From: Silvimonas amylolytica
Lineage (GTDB): Bacteria; Pseudomonadota; Gammaproteobacteria; Burkholderiales; Chitinibacteraceae
DNA length: 64,000 nucleotides
Reading direction: 5' to 3'
NCBI RefSeq assembly: GCF_014645555.1
Contig: NZ_BMLY01000001.1
Coordinates: 391,939 to 455,938, forward strand
This document shows positions 9,171 to 18,870 of the stretch, piece after piece. The notes beneath the pieces are model-generated. The model worked only from the letters and a program-made list of their open reading frames with translations, was not told the origin of the DNA and ran no database searches. A program made the translations under genes and the position numbers. Within the stretch, counting starts at the first letter, position 1. Each line of letters starts with the position of its first letter.

Positions 9171-9213
9171 TAGTTAACTACAATAATACTCTTGATAAAT
9201 TCGTAGTTAAGTA
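9171..9213 (-). promoter_or_regulatory. Promoter with two palindromic operator-like sites upstream of the 101-aa gene
   Basis: On the + strand TAGTTAACTA (9171-9180) is a perfect palindrome, and TAGTTAAGTA (9204-9213) is a one-mismatch copy exactly 33 bp away, about three helical turns. Between them, on the minus strand, lies a -10 element TATTAT (9188-9183), 16 bp from a -35 TTAACT that falls inside the upstream copy. The downstream copy would cover the transcription start near 9176. This is a typical repressor arrangement. Confidence 0.5.
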
Positions 9214-9270
9214 ACAAAATACACAACTGTCATATATGTAAAAGCCCATGACTGCGGTCGTCAGACATAA

Positions 9271-9300
9271 AAAAAGCGGAGGAAATCCTCCGCTTTTTTT
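9271..9300 (-). terminator. Intrinsic terminator after tyrS
   Basis: GCGGAGG pairs with CCTCCGC (9276-9282 with 9287-9293) around a four-base loop, flanked by A and T runs, so it can act on either strand. It follows the tyrS stop codon by about 17 bp. Confidence 0.9.
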
Positions 9301-9316
9301 ATGTCAGATCAGCAAC

Positions 9317-10555
9317 TTACTGAACGGTCACTTTGGCAAACTTGCGCTTGCCCACTTGCAGCACGACGGTTTCGCCTTTTGCCAGCAAGAGATTCTTGTC
9401 GGACACCTTCTCGCCATTAAGTTTGACTGCGCCCGCCTGGATATCCCGGAATGCCTGGGAAGTCGAAGGGCAAAGCTGGGTTTCTTTCAGCACGGTACCG
9501 ATCGCCATACCCTCGCCTTCGGCGTTCAGCGTGAACTCAGGGATGTCATCCGGAATCGCACCCTTCTGGAAGCGCGTTTCGAAGTCTGCCAGGGCCGCTT
9601 CCGCAGCCGCTTGCGAATGGAATCGCGCCACCAGTTCCTGTGCCAGCAGCACTTTGATATCACGCGGATTACGGCCGCCTTCGATATCGGTCTTGAACTG
9701 TTCGATCTCTGTCATCGGACGGAACGACAACAGTTCAAAGTAACGCCACATCAGCGTGTCAGATACGCTCATGACCTTGCCGAAAATCTCGTTGGCCGGC
9801 TCGTCGATGCCGATGTAGTTGCCCAGCGACTTGGACATCTTGTTAACGCCATCCAGGCCTTCCAGCAACGGCATCATCAACACTACTTGCGGCGCTTTGC
9901 CATGTTGCTGTTGCAGCATGCGGCCCATCAACAAGTTGAACTTCTGGTCGGTGCCCCCCAGTTCCATGTCGGCATCCATCGCCACCGAGTCATAACCTTG
10001 CAACAGCGGGTACATGAATTCGTGCACGGCAATGGGCTGATTGTTGGCAAAACGCTTGGAGAAATCATCCCGCTCCAGCATCCGCGCCACAGTGATCGAG
10101 GCTGCCAGCTTGAGCATGCCGGCCGCGCCCAGTTCGTTGTGCCAGGTCGAATTGAACATCACTTGTGTCTTTTCGCGATCCAGAATCTTGAAGACCTGAC
10201 GCTCATAAGTCTCGGCATTCCGTTTGACGTCTTCTTCCGTCAACGGCGGTCGCGTCGTGTTCTTGCCTGTCGGGTCTCCAATACGGCCGGTGAAGTCTCC
10301 AATCAAGAACTGCGCCGTATGGCCAAGATCTTGCAACTGACGCATCTTGTTAATCAGCACGGTATGGCCCAGATGCAGATCAGGCGCTGTCGGATCAAAG
10401 CCGGCCTTGATCTTCAGTGGCACGCCAGTGGTGCGACTTTTTTCCAGCTTCTTGATCAGTTCATCTTCCGGCAGGATTTCATCCGCGCCGCGCTTGATAA
10501 TCTGCAGCGCAGCCAGAGTGTCCGGATGCAAAGGCGCTTTGTCTTGTTCAGTCAT
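9317..10555 (-). CDS. tyrS: Tyrosyl-tRNA synthetase
   Basis: Class I aminoacyl-tRNA synthetase that charges tRNA(Tyr), 412 residues. The HIGH-type motif is HLGH at residues 61-64, the KMSKS motif appears as NKMSKSLGN, and an S4 RNA-binding domain occupies about the last 65 residues. It belongs to the longer TyrZ-like subgroup rather than the E. coli TyrS length. It is divergent from anmK and ends at a bidirectional terminator. Confidence 0.96.
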   Translation of the reverse strand: MTEQDKAPLHPDTLAALQIIKRGADEILPEDELIKKLEKSRTTGVPLKIKAGFDPTAPDLHLGHTVLINKMRQLQDLGHTAQFLIGDFTGRIGDPTGKNTTRPPLTEEDVKRNAETYERQVFKILDREKTQVMFNSTWHNELGAAGMLKLAASITVARMLERDDFSKRFANNQPIAVHEFMYPLLQGYDSVAMDADMELGGTDQKFNLLMGRMLQQQHGKAPQVVLMMPLLEGLDGVNKMSKSLGNYIGIDEPANEIFGKVMSVSDTLMWRYFELLSFRPMTEIEQFKTDIEGGRNPRDIKVLLAQELVARFHSQAAAEAALADFETRFQKGAIPDDIPEFTLNAEGEGMAIGTVLKETQLCPSTSQAFRDIQAGAVKLNGEKVSDKNLLLAKGETVVLQVGKRKFAKVTVQ

Positions 10556-10732
10556 GGTGTTCGATCTGCTGTCCGGAAAAACCGGTTGATTGGCACAGGC
10601 AGGCGGCTTTGCTACGCTGTGGCTGCGACGCCTGCCGGGAAATTCGGCAAAGGCGTGATTTTAGCGCAAAAATAAACCATTACGCATTTACAGATTCCCG
10701 CCGTTTTTCCCGGCTTTTGAAGCACACCGCTC

Positions 10733-11836
10733 ATGACCCAGACTCCCGAGTACTACATTGGCTTGATGACCGGCACCAGCCTGGACGGTGTTGACGCCGC
10801 GCTGGTTGATTTTGCAGGCGAAAAACCACACTTGGCCGCAGCACTATCGCTCCCTCTGCCTGGCCCCTTGCGCGCGCAATTGATGCAGCTACAAAGCCAG
10901 TCGCCCGATGAATTGCATCTTGCGCAACTGGCCAGTAACGCGCTGGCAGATCTGTATGCAGAAGCCGTTGCGCGCTTGCTGGTGGAATCTGACCTGGCTG
11001 CCGGCAATATCCGCGCCATTGGCAACCACGGGCAAACCGTGCGCCACAGGCCAGAACTTGGTTACACAGTGCAACTGGGGAACAATGCGCGTCTTGCCGA
11101 ACTGACCGGCATTGCCGTCATTGGCGACTTCCGTAGTCGTGACGTCGCAGCGGGTGGCCAGGGCGCACCGCTGGTCCCGGCCTTCCATCAGGCCATTTTT
11201 GGCCACACCGGCGAACCCTGCGTCGTGGCCAATATTGGCGGCATTGCCAATATCACTATTCTGGCCGCAGATGGCGAAGTCACGGGCTTTGATACCGGCC
11301 CCGGCAATGTGCTGATGGATCTCTGGATGCTCCAGCATAAAGGTGAGCACTACGACACCGGTGGTGCGTGGGCTGCGCAAGGCCATTTGCAGGCCGACTT
11401 GCTGCAAGCCATGCTCTCCGAACCTTACTTTGCCCTGTTGCCGCCCAAATCAACCGGGCGCGATTTGTTTCACGGCGAATGGCTGCAAAAGCACTTGGGG
11501 AACGCACGCCGCGAACCGGTTAACGTGCAGGCCACACTCAACACCCTGACGGCCAGAACCATCGCAGACGCCATCCGTCTGCATGCGCCGCAGGCCAGGG
11601 CGGTGTATTTGTGCGGCGGTGGCGCGCACAACGCCCATTTGCAGAGCCAGCTACAACAATGGCTCCCCGGCCAGCAAGTCATGACCACCGCGGCACTTGG
11701 CGTTGATCCGGATTGGGTCGAGGCGTATGCCTTTGCATGGCTCGCCTGGCGTTGTGAACACCGCATGCCAGGTAATTTGCCAGGCGTCACGGGCGCACAT
11801 GGCACGCGGGTTCTGGGCGCCATCTGGCCAGCTTGA
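10733..11836 (+). CDS. anmK: Anhydro-N-acetylmuramic acid kinase
   Basis: Phosphorylates and opens 1,6-anhydro-MurNAc released during peptidoglycan turnover, giving MurNAc-6-phosphate for cell wall recycling. The 367-residue protein starts with the family signature GLMTGTSLDGVDAAL and has the phosphate/adenosine-loop motifs GNHGQTVRHRP, FDTGPGNVLMD and CGGGAHN expected of this sugar-kinase/actin-fold family. It stands alone and is divergent from tyrS; the tyrS-anmK neighbourhood is common in proteobacteria. Confidence 0.95.
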   Translation: MTQTPEYYIGLMTGTSLDGVDAALVDFAGEKPHLAAALSLPLPGPLRAQLMQLQSQSPDELHLAQLASNALADLYAEAVARLLVESDLAAGNIRAIGNHGQTVRHRPELGYTVQLGNNARLAELTGIAVIGDFRSRDVAAGGQGAPLVPAFHQAIFGHTGEPCVVANIGGIANITILAADGEVTGFDTGPGNVLMDLWMLQHKGEHYDTGGAWAAQGHLQADLLQAMLSEPYFALLPPKSTGRDLFHGEWLQKHLGNARREPVNVQATLNTLTARTIADAIRLHAPQARAVYLCGGGAHNAHLQSQLQQWLPGQQVMTTAALGVDPDWVEAYAFAWLAWRCEHRMPGNLPGVTGAHGTRVLGAIWPA

Positions 11837-11951
11837 TCCGGTGGCTCTATCGGTCATCAACGCTCAAACATCAACGGTAGTGGCGCAAGCCCTGCCGTTT
11901 TTCTTTCTGTCGCCTGCAAATACGTGTTGATGCCAATTGGGTTTTTGCCGA

Positions 11952-11993
11952 GCCGATATATAGTGAACTGAATCAAACAGAAAAAAGTGTGCC
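11952..11993 (+). promoter_or_regulatory. Possible sigma-28 -10 element and leader before the chemoreceptor gene
   Basis: GCCGATAT at 11952-11959 matches seven of eight bases of the flagellar sigma factor -10 consensus GCCGATAA. The bases where a TAAA -35 should lie (around 11933-11936, CCAA) do not match well, so this is only a candidate. Confidence 0.3.
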
Positions 11994-12007
11994 TGCAACG
12001 GGCACAC
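11987..12007 (+). other. 5' leader hairpin directly before the chemoreceptor ribosome binding site
   Basis: GTGTGCC (11987-11993) pairs perfectly with GGCACAC (12001-12007) over a 7-nt loop. The strong Shine-Dalgarno AAGGAGG follows two bases later (12010-12016), so the hairpin sits beside rather than over it. It could stabilise the message or limit ribosome access. Confidence 0.5.
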
Positions 12008-12023
12008 CAAGGAGGCTCTGCGC

Positions 12024-14063
12024 ATGATCTCCATTCAACGTCGCCCGCTGGTGACCCAGTTCCTGATACTTGGCACCCTGGTGTGCCTGGTGGTTTTCGG
12101 CAGCCTGGTGATCTTTACCAGCATCAGCGTACAGCAAACAGCGCGCTCCATTGCCGAGAGCAACCTCAACACGCAACTGGTTCTGGTGAAAGACATGTTC
12201 CAGTTGGCTTATCGCGATGCGCAGAATCGGAGCAAAGGCCTGCTGGATCAGTTTGAACGGCAGTTAGGCACCGACATGGTGGTCACCGGCGACAAAACCG
12301 AGGCTGGGCTGCCTGTCGTCAAATCCGGTGACAAAGTGCTGGATGCCGACATCGCCCTCTTGACCCAGTTCAAGGAACACACGGGCGCTGAACCCGCCAT
12401 CGTTGCCAAAAACGACGCTGGCGCATTTGTGCGCGTCAATACGCTGCTCAAGGACCCATCCGGTAAGTCCATGCTCGGCTCCGTGATCAAGAGTGATGAT
12501 CCAATCGCCAAAACGATCAGCGCCGGCGACAACTTTGTCGGCATGGTCATTCGCAATGGCCATTACTACATGACCAACGCCAGCCCGATCAAAAACAGCG
12601 CAGGCCAGATTGCCGGCTGGGTACAAACGCGTACTGACCTGACGCCGGAAATCGCCACGCTCAAACAAATGCTCAGCAGTCTGAAAATTGGTGAGACCGG
12701 TTACGTTTACGCCGTCGTCCCGACCGGGGATGACGGCATTGCCCGCTTTGTCATTCACCCCAAATACGAAGGCAAGCTGGTCACGGAAACCAACGGCGGT
12801 CAGCACAACGACATGTACCAGAAAATGATCGCCGATAAGGAAGGTCTGGTGCATTACACCCTCGCCAATCCGGCGCACGGTGGATCGGTAGAAGACAAGA
12901 TGGCCGCCTTTGCGTTGATTCCGGACTGGAACTGGATTGTCGCCAGCGGCAGCTATACCGAAGAATTTACCGGCCACAGTACCCAATTGCGCAATCGGCT
13001 GATCATCATGTGCCTGGCGTTGGCACTGATTACACTGGGGCTGCTGTACATCGGGCTGAAACGCCAACTGGGGCCCCTGGCGCTGGTGGTGCAGGCCATT
13101 GAGCGCTTTGGCCAGGGGGACCTGACTGCACGCATTGCCATTGCTCATGCTGGCAAGAGTGAGAACGAGATGGACCGGATCAGTGCAGAGTTCAACCAGG
13201 CCGCACAATCGCTGCAAGGGTTGATGCACGATGTAAGCCATACAGCCAGCGAGGTTGATCAGGCCACCGGGGAGTTTGATAACGCCATTACCCGTATCGC
13301 CACAGACAGCCGGCAGCAGAGTGAATCGGCCTCCAGCATGGCGGCGACAGTGGAAGAAATCACCGTCAGCATCACGCATATTGCTGATCATGCCAACGAT
13401 GCCGCCAGCACCGCGCGCGATGCGCAAGGCTCCTCGCACGCTGGCACCACCGTTGTCGGACGCATGGAAGAACAAATGCACACACTCTCTGATGCCTCCC
13501 GCGTGGCCGCTGAACGCATCGCCGGGCTGGGCGAGCGCTCTACCGAGATTTCGGGCATCGTGCGGGTGATCCGGGAGATTGCGGACCAAACCAACCTGCT
13601 GGCCCTGAACGCCGCGATTGAAGCCGCCCGCGCCGGCGAACAAGGCCGTGGTTTTGCGGTAGTCGCCGATGAAGTGCGCAAACTGGCCGAGCGCACGGGT
13701 AACGCCACGCAAGAAATCAGCTCACTGATCAACGCCATGGTCAGCGATACCCATGCCGTCGCCAATGAAATCGTCGCGGTATCGGAGCAAATGAAGAGCG
13801 GCGTTGAACTGGCTGGTGAAACCGGGAATGCGCTGACCACCATCTCGGAACACACCGAGCGGACCGCAGGTATTGTCAACGACATTGCCCACGCCACGCG
13901 GGAGCAGTCTTCCGCCAGCGCAGCGCTGGCACAGAATGTCGAATCTGTCGCACAAACAGCGCAAAGCAATGCCTCGCTGGTCGAAACCAACCGGGCTGCA
14001 GCCCGTCAGTTGCGTCAACAAGCCCAGACGCTGCGCAGCAAGCTGGCGCAGTTTCAGATGTAA
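12024..14063 (+). CDS. Methyl-accepting chemotaxis protein with Cache sensor domain
   Basis: Inner-membrane chemoreceptor, 679 residues. TM1 spans about residues 12-36, and a large periplasmic Cache-type ligand domain runs to about 325 ([16 protein letters not shown] and the later [12 protein letters not shown] are typical of such folds). TM2 lies at about 328-348, followed by a HAMP linker and a cytoplasmic signalling coiled coil. The kinase-contact tip is the conserved [20 protein letters not shown] stretch, near residue 525. The extreme C-terminus (KLAQFQM) lacks an NWETF-type CheR-tethering pentapeptide. The ligand is unknown. It has a strong AAGGAGG ribosome binding site; no che genes are adjacent. 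Confidence 0.95.
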   Translation: MISIQRRPLVTQFLILGTLVCLVVFGSLVIFTSISVQQTARSIAESNLNTQLVLVKDMFQLAYRDAQNRSKGLLDQFERQLGTDMVVTGDKTEAGLPVVKSGDKVLDADIALLTQFKEHTGAEPAIVAKNDAGAFVRVNTLLKDPSGKSMLGSVIKSDDPIAKTISAGDNFVGMVIRNGHYYMTNASPIKNSAGQIAGWVQTRTDLTPEIATLKQMLSSLKIGETGYVYAVVPTGDDGIARFVIHPKYEGKLVTETNGGQHNDMYQKMIADKEGLVHYTLANPAHGGSVEDKMAAFALIPDWNWIVASGSYTEEFTGHSTQLRNRLIIMCLALALITLGLLYIGLKRQLGPLALVVQAIERFGQGDLTARIAIAHAGKSENEMDRISAEFNQAAQSLQGLMHDVSHTASEVDQATGEFDNAITRIATDSRQQSESASSMAATVEEITVSITHIADHANDAASTARDAQGSSHAGTTVVGRMEEQMHTLSDASRVAAERIAGLGERSTEISGIVRVIREIADQTNLLALNAAIEAARAGEQGRGFAVVADEVRKLAERTGNATQEISSLINAMVSDTHAVANEIVAVSEQMKSGVELAGETGNALTTISEHTERTAGIVNDIAHATREQSSASAALAQNVESVAQTAQSNASLVETNRAAARQLRQQAQTLRSKLAQFQM

Positions 14064-14170
14064 AGCCGCGCAAGTTTACCGTCGGACTTTTTTACCACGA
14101 CCCAACGGGCGGCTTCTCTCAGAATGCAGGCATTCCGGTAGACTACGGCCGGACCAGCCTGGAGAGCGCC

Positions 14171-16057
14171 ATGTCGCAACAACAACACAGCCAGTTTGCC
14201 CTGTTCGGAAGCCGCCGTTTTTTGCCGCTGTTTATTACGCAGTTTTTCGGGGCATTCAACGACAACCTGTTCAAGAATGCCATGTTGGTCATGGTGGTGT
14301 TTCATGGGCTATCGCTGTCTGGACTCGATGCCAAGACACTGGTCAGCGCCGCCGCTGGTGTGTTTATCCTGCCGTTTTTCCTGTTTTCAGCCATTTCCGG
14401 GCAACTGGCTGAAAAATTTGACAAGGCCATGCTGGCGCAGCGCGTCAAGCAACTCGAAATTCTCATCATGCTGGCGGCTGGCTACGGTTTCTGGGCCCAC
14501 AATGCCGGTATATTGATGGCCTGTCTCTTCATGATGGGCGTGCACTCCACCCTGTTCGGCCCGCTCAAGTACTCTGTCTTGCCGCAATATCTGCAGCCCC
14601 ATGAACTCATGGGCGGCAATGGCCTGATCGAAGGGGGTACGTTTGTTGCGATCTTGTTGGGTCAGATTGCCGGTACGCTGATCGTGCAACATCAGCCACA
14701 TGGCGAAACACTCATCATCTACGCCTGCCTCGGCGTGGCAATTCTGGGCTGGTTGTCCAGTCGCAGAATGCCTGCCGCCCCGGCCCCGGCGCCTGATCTG
14801 AAGATCTCCTGGAATGTGCTGGGCCAGACGTTCAAGATCATTGGCCAGGCGCGTGGCAACAAGACCGTGTTCAATAGCTTGCTCGGCCTCTCCTGGTTCT
14901 GGTTTCTGGGCTCGATCTATTTGATCTATCTGCCGGTGATGGCCAGCGAAATCCTGCATGGTGATCCGACGGTCTACACCTTGCTGATTACGCTGTTCTC
15001 TGTGGGCATCGGCGTAGGCTCTGTGCTGTGCGAAAAACTCTCCGGACACCGCGTTGAACTAGGCCTGGTGCCGTTTGGCTCCATCGGCCTGTCGCTGTTT
15101 GGCATTGATCTTTACTTTGCCTTGCAAAACATGCCGGTCGGTCCATTTGATGTGAGCACGTTTATCAGCAATCACAGCCATTGGCGCGTGATGCTTGATC
15201 TGGCGCTGTTAGGTGTATTTGGCGGCTTTTACACAGTGCCCCTGTATGCGCTGATCCAGACCCGTGCCGACAAGACATTTGTGTCTCGTGCCATTGCAGC
15301 CAACAACATCCTGAACTCGCTGTTCATGGTGGTCGCCTCCGTCATGGGTATTTTGCTGATCAAGTTCGGGATGTCCGTGCCTGGATTGCTGCTGACAGTG
15401 GCACTCTTGAACGTAGTGGTCGCGCTGTACATCTACTCTCTGATTCCCGAATTCCTGATGCGCTTCCTAGTGTGGATCATGACCCACCTCTTGTACCGCG
15501 TGCGCTCGCAAGGTGTGCAGAACATTCCGGACGAAGGCCCGGTGGTGCTGGTGTGTAATCACGTCAGTTTTATGGATGCGCTGATCCTGGCCGGCGCCGT
15601 ACGCCGCCCGGTGCGCTTCATCATGGACCATCGCATTTTCAAGATTCCACTGCTGAATTTCATCTTCAAAACCGCTGGCGCAATTCCCATCGCCCCGGCC
15701 AAAGAAGACCCGACCCTGAAAACCAAAGCCTTCGATCGTGCTGCGCAGTATCTGGCTGAAGGCGAAGTGCTGTGCATTTTCCCCGAGGGCGGCATCACCC
15801 GTGATGGCGAAATCCAGACTTTCCGGCCGGGCATTGACGAGATCATTCGCCGTACGCCGGTTCCGGTGATCCCTATGGCGCTACAAGGCTTGTGGGGCAG
15901 TTTTTTCAGCCGCAAAGATGGCGCCGCCATGATGAAAATGCCGCGCCGCGCGTTCTCGAAAATCGGCTTCATCGTTGGCACCCCGATAGCGCCGGAAGAA
16001 GTCACCCGCAAGCGCCTGGAGGACGAAGTTCGCAAGCTGCGTGGGGAGTGGCAGTAA
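14171..16057 (+). CDS. MFS transporter fused to a PlsC-type acyltransferase
   Basis: A 628-residue fusion. Residues 1 to about 425 form a major-facilitator transporter like LplT, the lysophospholipid flippase. Residues about 430-628 form a PlsC/LPLAT acyltransferase with the catalytic HxxxxD motif at H464-D469 (NHVSFMD) and the substrate-binding FPEGGITRDG. In related Aas-type systems a third acyl-ACP synthetase domain follows; it is absent here. The likely role is retrieval and re-acylation of lysophospholipids at the inner membrane, using acyl donors made elsewhere. It is monocistronic, between the chemoreceptor and a bidirectional terminator. Confidence 0.9.
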   Translation: MSQQQHSQFALFGSRRFLPLFITQFFGAFNDNLFKNAMLVMVVFHGLSLSGLDAKTLVSAAAGVFILPFFLFSAISGQLAEKFDKAMLAQRVKQLEILIMLAAGYGFWAHNAGILMACLFMMGVHSTLFGPLKYSVLPQYLQPHELMGGNGLIEGGTFVAILLGQIAGTLIVQHQPHGETLIIYACLGVAILGWLSSRRMPAAPAPAPDLKISWNVLGQTFKIIGQARGNKTVFNSLLGLSWFWFLGSIYLIYLPVMASEILHGDPTVYTLLITLFSVGIGVGSVLCEKLSGHRVELGLVPFGSIGLSLFGIDLYFALQNMPVGPFDVSTFISNHSHWRVMLDLALLGVFGGFYTVPLYALIQTRADKTFVSRAIAANNILNSLFMVVASVMGILLIKFGMSVPGLLLTVALLNVVVALYIYSLIPEFLMRFLVWIMTHLLYRVRSQGVQNIPDEGPVVLVCNHVSFMDALILAGAVRRPVRFIMDHRIFKIPLLNFIFKTAGAIPIAPAKEDPTLKTKAFDRAAQYLAEGEVLCIFPEGGITRDGEIQTFRPGIDEIIRRTPVPVIPMALQGLWGSFFSRKDGAAMMKMPRRAFSKIGFIVGTPIAPEEVTRKRLEDEVRKLRGEWQ

Positions 16058-16081
16058 CACTCGCTACCCTTGCAGATAAAA

Positions 16082-16107
16082 AAACGGGCCGACAGGCCCG
16101 TTTTTTT
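16082..16107. terminator. Bidirectional terminator between the MFS-PlsC gene and nirD
   Basis: CGGGCC (16085-16090) pairs with GGCCCG (16095-16100) over a GACA loop, extended by flanking A and T runs. It serves both converging genes. Confidence 0.9.
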
Positions 16108-16120
16108 ATCTCAAACTGAC

Positions 16121-16438
16121 TCAACTCACAGCCAGCCACACTTCTCCATCCCGTACTTCCACGGTATGACACGGCACCTGGCCCTGCTCCGGTGCCATGG
16201 CGCCACCTGTTGCCAGATCAACCTTGAAGTTATGCAGCGGACAGGCCACCGCGCCACCGAATACGAGGCCATGAGATAACGCGCCGCCTTTGTGCGGGCA
16301 GTGATCATCCAGTGCATACACTTTGTCGTCTGCAGTCCGGAACAAGGCAATGGCTTGCGACTGGCGATCTGTATTGACCACGCGCGCGCCTTGCGACGGG
16401 ATCTCATGCAAGGCGCAGATTTTCTGGAATTGTTTCAT
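16121..16438 (-). CDS. nirD: NADH nitrite reductase small subunit, Rieske-type
   Basis: Small subunit of the cytoplasmic siroheme nitrite reductase, 105 residues. The start is the ATG at 16438, which has a perfectly placed AAGGAG (16450-16445); an in-frame TTG further upstream overlaps the nirB stop and is rejected. All four Rieske [2Fe-2S] ligands are present: C47-x-H49 (CPH) and C66-x2-H69 (CPLH). The E. coli NirD lacks these residues, so this is the cluster-bearing form. It follows nirB by 14 bp in one operon. Confidence 0.94.
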   Translation of the reverse strand: MKQFQKICALHEIPSQGARVVNTDRQSQAIALFRTADDKVYALDDHCPHKGGALSHGLVFGGAVACPLHNFKVDLATGGAMAPEQGQVPCHTVEVRDGEVWLAVS

Positions 16439-16452
16439 TGGTTTCTCCTTGC

Positions 16453-18870
16453 TCAAGCTGGCAATGCGGCAAATTGATCAGCATCAACACCATCACGTGC
16501 GCGCCATGGATCGGGCTCCAGCGCCAGGGATTGCTGCAAGCGGGCCCACAATGCCTTGCGGCCGGTGTCGTCTTCCAGCACCCGTTCCTTGATGTAATCC
16601 AGACCAACGCGTTGCATGAAGTGCACGGTGCGTTCAAGGTAATGTGCTTCTTCACGGTACAACTGCAAGAAGGCACCGCTGTACTCCATGACTTCAGTCG
16701 CGGTTTTCACTTTGATCAGGAACTCGGCCACTTCGGTTTTGATGCCGCCATTGCCGCCGATATAGAGTTCCCAGCCGCTATCCACAGCAATGATCCCGAC
16801 ATCCTTGATCCCGGCTTCGGCACAGTTGCGCGGACAACCCGAAACGGCCAGCTTGACCTTGTGCGGCGCCCACATGCGGTCCAGCGCTTTTTCTAGCTCA
16901 ATCCCCATGCCGGTGGAGTCTTGTGTGCCAAAGCGGCAGAACTGTTTGCCAACGCAGGTTTTCACCGTTCGCAGCCCCTTGGAGTAGCCCATACCACTTG
17001 GCATTTCCAGGTCTTTCCAGATTGCGGGCAAATCACTCCCCTTCACGCCCAGCAAGTCCAGCCGCTGGCCGCCAGTCACCTTGACCATGCGTACTTCGTA
17101 CTTCTCTGCCACATCAGCAATGCGACGCAGTTCCGCCGGGCTGGTCACACCACCCCACATGCGCGGGATCACGCTGAAGGTAGAGTCTTTCTGGATATTG
17201 GCGTGCATGCGCTCGTTGACGAGACGCGATTGCGGGTCGTCTTTGGCTTCGCCAGGCCAAGTGGAAATCAGGTAGTAGTTGAGCGCCGGGCGACACGTCG
17301 GGCAACCGTCTGCGGTGCGCCATTGCAACTTTCGCATCACCTGATCCATTGAGGTCAAGTGCTGGTTGCGGATGGCTTCGCGCACTTCGGCATGGGTATG
17401 CGTCGTGCAATCACACAGCGGTTTTTGTTTGGGTGCAGCCTGGAAAGAACTGCCCACGGTGCTCATCAGAATCTGTTCGACCAGCCCAGTACAAGAACCA
17501 CACGACGCGCCAGCGCGAGTGTGCTTTTTGACCTCATCCACCGTAAACAGGCCATGTTCGGTAATTGCCTTGACGATGGTACCTTTGCTCACGCCATTGC
17601 AGCCGCAGACTTCCGCGTCCATCGGCAGCGCCCCGGCGCGGTTGGCCCCTGCGGTACCGGCGTCGCCGACTTCACGCGGGCCGGACAGCAAGTCGCGGCG
17701 CATATCGGCCACGTTGCGGCCTTCACGCAGCAATTGGTAGTACCAGGCACCCTCGCCCGTATCACCGTACAGGCAGGCACCGACCAGCACGTCATCCTTG
17801 AGGACCAGTTTTTTGTAGACTCCGCCCTTGGGGTCAGACACGACAATCTGGTCGTAATCTGCGCCGCCCATAAAGTCACCCGCTGAAAAAAGGTCGATGC
17901 CGGTCACTTTGAGCTTGGTGGACGTAGTGGTGCCGGCGTACCGCTGCTTGCCACAGCCGGCCAATTGGTTGGCCAGTACCTTACCCATCTCGAACAACGG
18001 GGCCACAAGGCCATAACTGATGCCACGATGGCTCACGCACTCGCCCACAGCGTAGATAAACGGGTCACTGGTTTTGAGGGTGTCATCCACCACAATGCCC
18101 TGCTGTACTTTCAGCCCGGCCGCGCGGGCCAATCCGTCATTGGGGACTATGCCGGCAGCCATGATCACCAGATCAGCCGGCAATACCGTACCGTCACCCA
18201 GTTCGACACCCGTCACGCGCTGGTCGCCCACGAGCCGGCTGGCAGTCTGGCCCAGATACAACGCAAGGCCGTGATCGCACATGGCCTGTTCCAGCATGTG
18301 TCCGGCTTGTTCATCCAGCTGGCGATTCAACAGCCACTCCCCGAGATGAACCACGCTGACCGTCATGCCGCGCTGCTTGAGCCCATGCGCCGCTTCCAGC
18401 CCCAGCAAGCCGCCACCAATCACGACCGCATGCTGATATCTGGCAGAGGCCTCAATCATTGCGGTCGTGTCTTTGATGTCCCTGAAGCCCAATACACCAT
18501 CCAGTTGCGCGCCCGGGATTGGCAGCATGAAAGGACGCGAGCCAGTCGCGATGATCAGCTTGTCATAGGCGACGGCCTCGCCGGTGGCGAGACTGACAGT
18601 ACGCTGGACCCGGTCGATGCCGGTCGCCGCGATGCCCTTGATCAAGCGGATACCATTGGCGTCGTACCAGTCTTCACTATTCAGGATGATGTCTGACAGT
18701 GTTTGTTCGCCAGCCAGTACGGGGGAAAGCTGAATGCGGTTGTAGTTGCCACAGGGTTCATCGCCAATGATGGTGATGTCATAGCGTTGCGGGTCGTGGC
18801 GCAGGATTTCTTCCAGCGTACGCACACCAGCCATGCCATTGCCAATCAGTACCAATCGTTGCTTGCGCAT
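16453..18870 (-). CDS. nirB: NADH nitrite reductase large subunit
   Basis: Flavo-iron-sulfur siroheme enzyme reducing nitrite to ammonia with NADH in the cytoplasm, 805 residues. In order it shows an FAD-binding GNGMAG motif near residue 11, an NAD-binding GGGLLGLE motif near 152, a BFD-like [2Fe-2S] domain with CGCNG and CGSC cysteines around 420-470, a nitrite/sulfite reductase half-domain, and the siroheme/4Fe-4S cysteines in TCVGKQFCRFG and SGCPRNCAE. It is about 40 residues shorter than E. coli NirB. An FNR-type site is found 103 bp upstream. No nitrite transporter or siroheme synthase gene is adjacent. Confidence 0.96.
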   Translation of the reverse strand: MRKQRLVLIGNGMAGVRTLEEILRHDPQRYDITIIGDEPCGNYNRIQLSPVLAGEQTLSDIILNSEDWYDANGIRLIKGIAATGIDRVQRTVSLATGEAVAYDKLIIATGSRPFMLPIPGAQLDGVLGFRDIKDTTAMIEASARYQHAVVIGGGLLGLEAAHGLKQRGMTVSVVHLGEWLLNRQLDEQAGHMLEQAMCDHGLALYLGQTASRLVGDQRVTGVELGDGTVLPADLVIMAAGIVPNDGLARAAGLKVQQGIVVDDTLKTSDPFIYAVGECVSHRGISYGLVAPLFEMGKVLANQLAGCGKQRYAGTTTSTKLKVTGIDLFSAGDFMGGADYDQIVVSDPKGGVYKKLVLKDDVLVGACLYGDTGEGAWYYQLLREGRNVADMRRDLLSGPREVGDAGTAGANRAGALPMDAEVCGCNGVSKGTIVKAITEHGLFTVDEVKKHTRAGASCGSCTGLVEQILMSTVGSSFQAAPKQKPLCDCTTHTHAEVREAIRNQHLTSMDQVMRKLQWRTADGCPTCRPALNYYLISTWPGEAKDDPQSRLVNERMHANIQKDSTFSVIPRMWGGVTSPAELRRIADVAEKYEVRMVKVTGGQRLDLLGVKGSDLPAIWKDLEMPSGMGYSKGLRTVKTCVGKQFCRFGTQDSTGMGIELEKALDRMWAPHKVKLAVSGCPRNCAEAGIKDVGIIAVDSGWELYIGGNGGIKTEVAEFLIKVKTATEVMEYSGAFLQLYREEAHYLERTVHFMQRVGLDYIKERVLEDDTGRKALWARLQQSLALEPDPWRARDGVDADQFAALPA

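Noticed and set aside
9248-10675. A 475-codon frame on the + strand over tyrS
   Set aside because: Antisense shadow of tyrS; it even starts in the tyrS terminator and shows no family signature.
16439-16456. TTG start for nirD overlapping the nirB stop
   Set aside because: The AAGGAG within this stretch is ideally spaced for the ATG at 16438.
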